Assembly (NCBI RefSeq): GCF_964204865.1
Contig: NC_135255.1
Location: forward strand, 15,839,135-15,903,134
Direction of reading: 5' to 3'
From: Styela clava
Taxonomy: Eukaryota; Chordata; Ascidiacea; Stolidobranchia; Styelidae
DNA length: 64,000 nucleotides
Position numbers and translations under genes: made by a program. A model generated the notes under the pieces. It was not told where the DNA came from. It searched no databases and was given only the letters and a program-made list of their open reading frames with translations. Of this stretch, positions 32,066 through 42,500 are shown piece after piece. Within the stretch, counting starts at the first letter, position 1; the number at the start of each line of letters is the position of its first letter.

Positions 32066-35000
32066 CAATGACATTAAACAACATGATAGGCAACTCTGAC
32101 GTCACTCCATAAGACTACATGCGAAAGATTGTATTTCATGATACGCTCTAATGCACATATTTCTCGTCGCCTTTCGCGACGGTTTTCCGCTTGCTTTTGC
32201 TACTCGGCGTCTTCTTTACGTGTAGTACCCGCCTTTTTGCGCCTGTAACGAAAGAAAATAATCTCTATATCTGAGAAGTTTTGCTCATTTGGAAAGCAAG
32301 AATGGCAGACAAGCTGTATAGAGTAATTCTGAACATCATAGACGTTTTTTTTTATCAGAGAATATTACAAACGCGATAGCGTAAAGATTTGTGTGAAACA
32401 TTTTGCAGATAATGACAAAGTTCAAAGTTAGTAATTTTAATGTTTGCGCTTGAACATTAAAATTTCTTTTAAAGAGGGTGTCATACAAAACAGCAAAACT
32501 GTTTTTACTTCTCTTAAAGGTGATGTGATACAATTCCATAACAGAAAGTTTGAAACTATCGAACTTGCTTTAGTAGGTGAATTTATTAGACATATTACAT
32601 ATTCAGTTAATCGTAGGTAACATTGCTGGTACATAATGCCTCGTAGATAGGTTTGTGTCTAAATTTAGAAATTTATCTCTTAGCCCGCTAATTAATATTA
32701 TCTTCTATGCAGGAGATTGCAGGGCTGATTCAACTTGCAGCCTTACCGATCACCTGACGATGCTCATTTAGTTTGTCTCGAGCAAGTCTTCTTGAAAAAC
32801 TTGTGTGAATGGAAACTACCTATATGTTTTGCCTTCCTCCGACTTTAGAAGACAAATTTATTTTGAAGGATTTGGCATATAATTCTCATTGATTGTTGGC
32901 TGTTTATAATTCCTATTAAATGTGAATTCTGATTATAACAAAGAGTTAAACATTTTTTTACGTAATCTACGGGCACTTTTTTCTTGTCAATATTCCAAGC
33001 TGAGGTAATAAGCAAGACAATACATTTATGTCATCTGGAAGCAAAATATACACACTAATTAAAAGTTTGACACATTGAGATAATACATCATGACAGAAAA
33101 TACAAAGATACAGTATGTATGACCATCACATGGTAATTAAAATTAAAAAAAAATTAATAGAGGCTGTGAAGTATGAAAAGTTCAAGACAAAGAAAAGAAC
33201 AAAAGTTCATAGCTCATGAACTCTCAATTCTGCCTCCATTGCTTTGTGAAGGCCAATATATTCCGAATGGCTGAATTGGTTTACCTTTATGATAGCAATG
33301 GTTTTGTATTTAATATAGCGAGATTTTTTTTCAATTTAATTGAAGTGATATTATTTCCCAAAGCAATGCTTGAATCGTTTAGAATAGATCAGTGGTGTCA
33401 AACTCATGGGTTTCGAGAGCCGCATTGCATGTTAGAAATTGTAAAAAGGGCCGCAAACAGTTTTTGATAATGTATACTTGAAAGATATTTTTCAGATAGT
33501 TTTAGTTTGTGAACCTAAAATTAACAAAAATACTACAGTATAAACTTAATGATTTTTTTAATTACATTTGTCCTGACGTTTGGCATCTTCTTTGTGTCAC
33601 CAGCATACTAAGGCCAGGCCGAAATGATTTTATAGTACCAACTCTAACTAACGAGGTCACATGATCATGGGTTAATCTGTATCTTTGCAAAAGTTTAATT
33701 AATTCCAGTAATGCAAAAAAGTTACTTTTATCATTTCATGTATAGATCAGTAAAAAAACAAATGGCAGATTTTTTCGACAAGACATTTCGGGCTACATTG
33801 CATGGCGTAGGATTGCTTGAATTATTATTGATATTGATTTTTAGTAACTAAGTCGTTGTATATTTATATTAATATACAAACACATGGTAATTTTCTGTTC
33901 GGAGTTGGTCTTCGAATTTGTCATATTGACTGCTGAGCTTATTGTGTTTTTTCATTGTACTGATGGAAATATGACAAATTTAACAATGTGCTTCAGAATT
34001 TTGTGAAATGCAGAAATATTGCAACTCCCATTTTCTTCGAAAATGCCACCTTCTTCATGTACTTTAATTTAATCACTCAAGTGTTTTATTCAGTATTCTT
34101 TTGCTAGCTTGATGTGTATTCTTAATTGAGTCAAAATGTGAACAAAAAAAAATTAACTTTCTAAAACTACTTTCAGTAAATTGTTTTCTGTGTGAATATT
34201 CAATTTCACTTTAAAAGGTTTGAAAAATCTTTTACATTTAAATAAAAAAAAATTCAAAAATACTATTACAATTATTGTTAAGCGTTCGAGGGCCGCACTG
34301 GAAGTTTTCTGGGGCCGCAAGTTTGACATCCCTGGTCTAGATTGAAGTTGTCCCAAATATATAACATTATTTTATCATGAATCATGATTATACCCTTTCC
34401 TGAATTTCTTCTATAGTACTACCAAAATTTAATGAACCAAATATAACACAGGTGTAGTCAGTGACCCGTAATCCTCATTTTTCAAAGCTGTTTTAAGTAT
34501 GTCTGGCATGTTTTGTGCCTTTTTACAAAAAAGACCGCTTATGCAATCTTACGCTTTAGAATTTTTAGTTATTTCCCTCAAGCCCTGCAGGATGTAAGGG
34601 CCATACACAACTTTACCGGAGGGTCAAATGTCTTTGCATTCCTCTAAAGGTTGTTTTTCTATTGCAAACATTTATGGAGTATTCTAATCATATTTCTTGG
34701 AATCAAACTGTCACTGATATGTCACCAGACTTCTGATATCTCCCCTTCTGCTACAGTTGTCCTGTGAATAAATAATAGGAAATTCAGGTTAGACGAATAG
34801 TTGAAAGTTTTGTTTTATGTCGGCCTAATTTCTTGATTGATATACTTACTATTATTGCTATTGCCTCTTGTGCTGCAGGAGTCTCACAATGCTTAGACAG
34901 GTCTGTCCACAACTTTCACATCTGTAGGAGAGGAGATGTATTAACTTTCGTTAAGAATAAATAAAGCAGTCTATATGATTCAGAATGGAAAAGCTAATAA

Positions 35001-35653
35001 ATCCAATATCTTATGTTTTTTGTAAAAAATGTTTTACTGAATTTGGTATATAAACCAACTAATAAAGGGGTTTGGTCAGAAAATTATAAGCATTCGTGGC
35101 TCCAAATACTTGAGAGATCAGACTATACAATATAGACCGGTATGAGTGAAATTTTAGGTGAACTTGTTAACCCTTTGATTCAATAAGCAAATAAAAGTGA
35201 ATGAGCAATAGTATGTTACAGCAATAACTATATATCCTCACTGATTAAAAAAATCTAACTGAAGGTGCATGAACTATTTGAAACCATAAGGGGTAAGTAA
35301 ATATGCAATTTCGGCAGATGGCCAACTACGTACCGTACTGAATTATAAACTTCGTAGTATTTGACAAAAGCTGGCTTTCCCGCATGTACTTAACAGTGCG
35401 ATGCCCGGGTGTGATATACAACAATAGTATTTACCTTACTTTTTTCCGATTTCTTTCTACTTTCAATTTTCCAAATATCAATAAAAACCACAACAACTGT
35501 CGAAGCAGGCTCGAACACCATTCGTGCTATGCCTTGAAAGCAACACACATCCGCTCGTTTTCGTCTCGTCAAGTATGTGCATTGGAGCGTGCTATCGAAT
35601 ACGATCTTCGGCCAAAAAGCCGGAGTTGCGCATCATGTTGTTTAATGTCATTG
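32066..35653 (-). mobile_element. 7-bp-TSD TIR transposon E2, copy 2 (inverted)
   Basis: Perfect duplication ATTTAAC at 32059-32065 and 35654-35660. Ends are CAATGACATTAAACAACATG and its exact mirror, with imperfect inverted repeats to ~100 bases. Collinear with the reverse complement of 14073-17877 at high identity, including the nested hAT. Relative to copy 1 it keeps intact termini but lacks about 225 bases inside the passenger. Exon-like tracts with splice-like borders persist but contain stops. Confidence 0.87.
33390..34334. mobile_element. hAT passenger nested inside E2 copy 2
   Basis: Ends CAGTGGTGTCAAACTCATGG and AAGTTTGACATCCCTG, at the same internal site as in copy 1. Deletion relative to copy 1 falls where GTTTGTGA meets ACCTAAAATT (about 33505-33515), with TGA microhomology. 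Confidence 0.8.
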
Positions 35654-35660
35654 ATTTAAC

Positions 35661-37150
35661 TTACTTCTAAGTAATGAAATAATATCTATTCACATATTAC
35701 TGTATTACAGTATTATACACATCGCTTTATTCATATCCCACTGAATAATATTAGAAACGTTGAAAAAAAATATCCAGATTTTTTAGCTAACATCTAGACT
35801 CAAAATTTTACATATAAATCTCGAAAAAAACATCTAGATCTAGCTATAAATCATCTAGAGTGGCAGGCCTGGTTAGGCGATCCACTGAAGCGAGGATTGT
35901 AGGATCCGTGCTCGGCACATAACATCAATTAGAACGGCGGCGTAATGAATGATTCGATTTTGATGGGCTTTTTTTTATCTTTTGTGTTCAAGTTATGGTA
36001 GGCATGAGCCATCAATTCAGTCAAATCATTCCAGTCAGCGAAATATTACAATTTTAATGGGTAGATTAGTCAACCTTCAAACGTTATTTTAAACTGGTTC
36101 ATGACATTTAAATTTTAAAAGTATTGCCCGATTTTATATCGTGTTTTTGTTTTAATGTGTTTCGACTGATTTTGGTGGACGAGCACGTAATTGTACGTTT
36201 TTAACTTTGAGCTTTGCCCGTCCTCCAGGTCCTCTGTATTTTGTTTGTTGTGGTTTTGTTTCTAGCAAAAACCAAATAAAATTGATTGATTGATTGACTA
36301 CATGAGATTCAATAGACGGACGCTGATTTGGCATAAAAGCAAACATGGAGTTAGCGGAGTACCATCTTTATTTTTTTTCTTTGTTACCGAAAGGCGTGGA
36401 TCGGGCACGTTTATATCTTCGTATTCGGCTTTGATTAGAAAGTCTCATGGGATTTCTACACTCTCGGGAGCAAACTGCCGTTGTAAACCCGCCTTTTATA
36501 TAGATATATATACAACTTCTAAAACAAGGCTTGTTGCGCCACACTATTGAAGCGAAATGATCGAAAATGACGTAGGTATGGTATGACGCAATAGGAGGTT
36601 GAATATTATGACGTCATATAAGGAAAATAAAACGACGTAAACATATCCAATACGCGCGATGTAACATTACTTTGTATTTTTATGTATATTGAATATTTCT
36701 CAAAATTTTAAACTGCGAACCGCTTGATTAATCTTTCACGCCCAACATAATACATAGTACTTCCGGAAGCTGCGAACAGCTGAGGCATAAAATAGGTGTG
36801 TACCGCCTGAGCGTATGTTGACTTATTCCATATGTGGGCAATGCCGGCCGTCAGTATTCCTTTGAGTAGGTTGCGCCATGTCTAACAAATTAAGTAACTG
36901 TAAAATGGTGAAATGAGGTTTGGATATAAGTGAGTATGTTCTTACCAAATAAGGCGTAGTTTTGGCGGATCGCGTGTTTGTTTATGTGCCTATTTTGTCT
37001 ATGGTTCCGCACAATTACAGTGGTTATGTCATTTAGCATACTAGTGTCAAGTTTCAAGACATTGTTGAAATAAGTGATTTGTCGACCATTTATGGACAAA
37101 TTAAACCGACAGACTGCTAGTAGTTGTCTTGGTGTGTTTCACGTGTGTGA
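35661..37150. other. intergenic, one retroelement-like 3' tail
   Basis: No gene recognised. Around 36215-36298 a segment ends in AATAAAATTGATTGATTGAT, i.e. a polyadenylation-like hexamer followed by a short tandem tail, as in non-LTR or SINE 3' ends. The rest is AT-rich without inverted ends. Confidence 0.45.
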
Positions 37151-37310
37151 ATGTGGGTGAATGGGCACAATCGCTGGTTACAGCGTTCGTTATAAACCTT
37201 TTTAGGTTTTGCCCGTTTTCCCGATCTTTCAGTTGACCTTGTCTGTGTTCTTTTTATTTGTGTTGTAGACGAAAGATCGAAATAAAATTGTATTGTATTG
37301 TATATACTGA
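37130..37310 (+). repeat. 3' end of a non-LTR-type retroelement (TTGTA tail)
   Basis: Ends GAAATAAAATTGTATTGTAT, a poly(A)-signal-like AATAAA followed by tandem TTGTA. It resembles the 36215-36298 segment in layout and in the GTTTTGCCCG/CTTTGCCCG blocks, suggesting the same family of 5'-truncated copies. No reverse transcriptase frame is present. Confidence 0.45.
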
Positions 37311-37770
37311 TATAATAGCCCATTTCTGTATTTGTAAAGCTTATTATACCTGTATACTGCTATACCTTACTGTAGTACTGTGTGTGTGTTATGGGCAGAT
37401 ACAGACGTAGGGATAGTTTTAGAACATTCAAGTCAAAAATATGAATGTTTTCCTGCAGAATTTTAAGGAGACCCGAGTTGGCTTTAAGATAATTTATGCA
37501 TATTCTTTAACATTAATTCAGTAATTTGTTCTGTAAAGTTGCGCTTTTAAACTTGTGTAAATCAGAAATTTTTTTACTGAATTTATATGTCAAGATGGTA
37601 GAAATCTGAATATTGAAATTCTGGAAAACCTGCACTAAATATCATCCATGTTATCAATTAAAATTATTTTTCAAAATATAGGTCATTAATTATTGTTAGT
37701 TGTAGTTCATCATATTCCAGTTAATTTTGATTGGGCAATGTACAGTATTGTGAAAGTAAAGATGAAAGAG

Positions 37771-38174
37771 TAGGGTTGGGCATTTTCGAGTATCTGAGGA
37801 TTTCAGAATCGAATATTTTTTTTTGAGTCGAATCGAATCTCGAATACTTGGGAAATATAAAATTGTATGTAACTCTCTTACTGCAGTACTGTATTAGATC
37901 CACCAGACACATAAATTACTGAAAACATATAATACATCACTCAGGCAGATTGCTGAGTGTTCACACACAATAAAAAACCTGTTTTCATCAATAACTCACT
38001 ACAGAAAAGAGTCATATGTCGGAATTGCGTTGAAAAAATATGGCTCCAATAAAAAAAAAACGAGAAATTTACCTCGACCATTGGCGGAAAAAAAACACAA
38101 GATGGTGGCGGTTTGAAATTTTGCTCTGAATCAATTCGAATAATTTACTAATTGATTCGAAATGCCCAGCCCTA
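37771..38174. mobile_element. hAT-like MITE (TAGGGTTGGGCATTT ends)
   Basis: TAGGGTTGGGCATTTTCGA at the left is mirrored by TCGAAATGCCCAGCCCTA. Flanks TGAAAGAG and GTAAAGAG match at 6 of 8 bases. The subterminal regions are rich in TCGAAT. 404 bases, noncoding. Confidence 0.7.
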
Positions 38175-38305
38175 GTAAAGAGTTATTTGTCTGTATTAGA
38201 GAGAATATAAACAATACCTTAATTCAAGAATCCGCTCATGAATCTTATGAAGTGGTTACAAGGTGGCGAGTTCAAATTTGCGGTCTAAATAACAATTGCT
38301 CTTAA

Positions 38306-38977
38306 CCCTTTCCGTGCGGTGGGCACGTATACGTACCCACGACAAAACTCGCTAGATTGCGGCGGGTACGTTGATGTACTCCACTGTTTTATTTAGCAAT
38401 CGGTCGCAAACTGTTGGTCTAGTTTTTCCGGGTTTTAGGTTATTGATAAGGAGTCTTCTTCGAGATTAACATAAGCGACGATAAATCTCGCTTTCGTTTA
38501 CCATGGGAATTTTATTTGCGGCGGAACGAGGGAGTGTTTTTGAAATTTATGCAAATTTCGGTGTTTTTGGGTGGTAATAGAAGACATATTATCCCTTCCA
38601 TCTACCAAAGTATTTTGAGTTAGATAACGAAATTGCTACAGCAATATTATGCTATTGTTTGCCAACCAAGAAGCGGTAACAGTAAAGGATTTAGCGAATA
38701 TTTCTATTTTTTATCACGGTTTGAAGTTTCAACACCCAAGAAAAAAAAATGCCTTTTTTCTATCCGGTCTGTGACTCAGACCACCCCTTTTAAAAAAAAA
38801 TTGTTTTTAATCGACAATTGCAAGCTCTTTAAATAAGCTTTCCAACGAGCCGTCAGTGGGCAGCAGAGGATCATTAGTTTTTCGTTAGTCGATCGATTAG
38901 TTGTGGGGGTACAAATGCATAAAATCGGCGTAGCAAATACGATTATTTAATAAAAAATAAAATTCGCATGGAAAGGG
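38306..38977. mobile_element. piggyBac-like MITE at TTAA
   Basis: TTAA at 38302-38305 and again at 38978-38981. The element begins CCCTTTCCGTGCGG and ends CGCATGGAAAGGG, a mirrored pair starting CCC. TTAA duplication plus CCC-initiated inverted ends is the piggyBac signature. 672 bases with no transposase. Confidence 0.82.
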
Positions 38978-38981
38978 TTAA

Positions 38982-39555
38982 ACATCCTAACTGCGTAAGC
39001 AGCCAAGGCAAAACTGAAAAGTTTCCGCAAGTTGGTGATTACTAACTGATTTAATAATTTCACAATTATCATTTTGAATCAAAATATTTTACCAATGTCA
39101 TTTAAAGTACTGATATCTAATTTTAGTCTAGTCTATCGCAGCTATTTTGGTCTAGTTTTTTTTTACTGCATCTGAAGTAAAATTTAAAAAGTAAAAGGAC
39201 ATAATATTTATTGGGTTGATTAATTTATAGCCAAATTTCAGAAACACAGCGATAAATTGCTGAATATTAAATAAAACTAGGAAACGAGCTATTTACATCC
39301 ATGCCTGAAAATTCGTAAAAGTGAAAAACATGTCTGGGCAGCTGCTAAAATTTCAAATTTTTGCCATCGATTGGTATCTTGTTGATTAGGCGATGTTAAG
39401 GAAATAAGCAAGGAAGTCAATGCTTGGTGAAATATATATTGCTAGTCATTTTTGTGGTAAAAATTGCTATAGTTGAATTGCTAAAATTTAACATGGATAC
39501 TTTACTCTAGTTTTCTATATAGCGTTATAGTGAGTACATAAATCTAATCATCATC
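38982..39555 (+). promoter_or_regulatory. 5' flank and putative 5' UTR of CAP
   Basis: No open frame. A pyrimidine-rich tract ending TTTTCTATATAG lies about 40 bases before the CAP ATG and could be a splice acceptor for a noncoding first exon or trans-spliced leader. This is inference only; no TATA box or other core element is convincing. Confidence 0.3.
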
Positions 39556-42500
39556 ATGTCAGCAGACCTTGCATCTCTTGTGTCTCGTCTTGAAACCGTC
39601 ACAACTAGATTGGAGAAGGTGGCAATTGGAGGTGGAGGAGCAGGTACTGTTGTATTGAAATGGAAATTTTTGATTTTATATAGTGTGAAACTGTGAATAG
39701 TCAACTTGGTGTTTTCTTTTATTCGGAAAGACTGGTATACTGGTGTAGTTATAGTGATATCACTGACATTAGCCTATCAAAAATAATTTTTAAATATTGT
39801 TTGATTTTAATGATGAATATCTTGGTCTCTTTGTTAATTATACTGATATTCATTCGTCATTAGCTATAGTACCTTTACCATATTTTCTGGCTAATAGGTT
39901 GATTCTGGACTCAATTTTTGGCATGATTTATTTGGATTGGCATATTGAGGGACTCGTCTTATTAGCCAGAAAATGAGACAATTGTAAGAACTGATATAAT
40001 TGAGCATGTATTACTGCTACGCAAGCCTGATTATACATACTATTTACATTGTACAGCTATGGAACAGTTCGTTTTATTATACAACCTATTTTTTTTCTAG
40101 GCGATGCAGGACCTTCATCGGAGATGGTGACTGATTATGGGGACTTTATTGCTCAATATGTGGATGCTTTTATAACAGCTACAAACAAAGTCAATTCTAA
40201 TGATGTAAAGAAGGCTGTGAGTTATAGATATTTTATTTTATAGGATATCTGTGCTAGGCAAAAAAAATTACTTTCAAAATCCTTTTTCTCGCGGCGGTGT
40301 GGCTCATTGTGCTAACCGTTAGGAATACGCTCGCCACCGCACCTCTGATTATTCTGCATGGGTTGCAGATTCGAATCCTGTGCGGGGATGGTTATGTGCG
40401 AGAGGATTGCTGGACTCCCATCCGCCGCAGGGTGGTTCACGTAACCACTGCTCGGTTACTGCTTTCTCCACCATCAAGTCCATGCTTCAGAAAACAAATA
40501 ATCACCAGTAACTAATCTTATACCTGACATGGAATGGTAACTTGACAAGAGGCCGTGGTTCGCCATATGGTTACGCCATCTTATCAACTTTCCTCTCCCC
40601 CGGGATAAATATGTAAAATCCTATCCTCAATGCCAAACTACATGATTTATTAGTCCATAAATATTTATAGCGTCTAAATAGATTTATAGTATAAGTTATG
40701 ATAATAATAGAGTTTGTTTTGCAGTAGATGGTCTTTTGTAACCAAATTCATTATAACCTGTTTTAAATTTTCAGTGTTACTAAGTACTAGTTAACACAGA
40801 TGATCTATTTTCTTCATTGTTTTTTCATGAATTTTTCAGTTATTGTGAAAAACAATGATTCATTGGGTCTCATAAATATATTATTATCAAAGTGTGAAAA
40901 TAGCATTCCGTTAATGAAAATTTTGACATTCATCACTATTCACTCATTCTCTATAGATTTTGACATACAACTAAATTATTCACAACGGTAAAACAAGTTG
41001 AGTTCATTATTCTTAAAACCCAAAAAGTGTGAAACTATTTTATTTATCTTTTATTTTCTTTATTTGTGAACAGGCATCTTTGGTGAAATCCCTTGCTGAA
41101 GAACAGAAGAAGTTTCTTGGAATTGTTGCGCAACATGCAGAACCAACCCAGGTTGTTTTTTATTAAATTTTTCTGTCATTTCTCAGTAATTAATAATTAC
41201 CAAAATATGCAGTTTGACGAGGTCTGACTTTTCGGGAAATTCAGTTTATTCTTAAATGACTGTGACAGAAAAATATATGTCGGATGAAAGGGCATTAAGG
41301 TTTTATGTCCACGCTTATATAAAATGGATATTTCTCAGATCTCACTGTAAAATATTACTCTATATATTGTCTCTTGCACACGAAATGGTAACAGAGTAAT
41401 GTCTCTTAATATGAACTTATTTGGAATCCCACGGGACAGCGTAACGGTTATTTTGTTGAATCACTGGTAATGTATGTAACACATGGTTGTATCATTGTTA
41501 GTGATGCATGTACTGAATTTCAGATGAATGTTGTAATTTGGTTTGAATATTTTTGATGAAATCATTTTATTATGATACTATGGAAAAATGGAATAGGCTA
41601 ATTCATGTTTTACAGATATAATAAGTTGGTAGCTTTTGTCAAGTAATAATTTTGAAATTCATCTTTCATGTGATCTCCAATAATTTTGATTTGAAATTTT
41701 ATTTAGTATGTATATTAGACAATGGATGTTTCTCTGACCCTTGACCCCAGAAAAGTTATCTAAATTTTATTATTACAAAATTTATGATGGTATTACAGAA
41801 ATTGGTCGCTTTAGTCAAGTAATAATTTTGAAACTCTGAATGAATTATGTTCAACATGATCTCCAATATTTTTTATTTAGTGTGCAGAAAAGTCTTCTAA
41901 ATTTTATCCTTACCAAATTTTTCATGACATTCTTCTGAATAGCCAATGTTACAGAAATTAACAAGGAAGCTGATACTCGAAAATATCTATTGTTCTATTC
42001 CAATGGTGCTCCCTTTGTTTTTGAGCACCTTTGAAGTTGGATCGTTTGCACTGAATTTAATTTAATTTACACTGGGCCTGTAACACAACTGTATTTGATA
42101 GAGCAGGGCTACTCAACTTTTTTTTACCAATGATCAACAATCGACATACAAAACTTCAAAATTACTGGGGACCGGTCTTTCCAGAAATTATATTTTGACA
42201 TCTATCGCGCACTCCTTCGGTCGTCTAATGATCATTCACTAATCAAGATAGCACTATTCGTATTATTTATGATGGTGTTGCAGTTCTTTTCATATAATTA
42301 TAGTCAAATAGGAGCAAATAATAAAATAACCTTTAAAACTATAAAAGTCATTTGATAAGAAGGAAACTTTCACATATCCGAAGTTGGGCCAATGATCCAA
42401 GGTGCGGTCCGAATCGTATACTCGAAAGGTCCGGATTCGGACTGCGGTCCACCAGTTGAGTAATCCTGTCATAGAGTATAACCAATATTATTTATTTATT

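Noticed and set aside
40290-40380. Functional tRNA gene
   Set aside because: A and B boxes are present, but it is the head of a 340-bp dispersed SINE and the cloverleaf is not intact.
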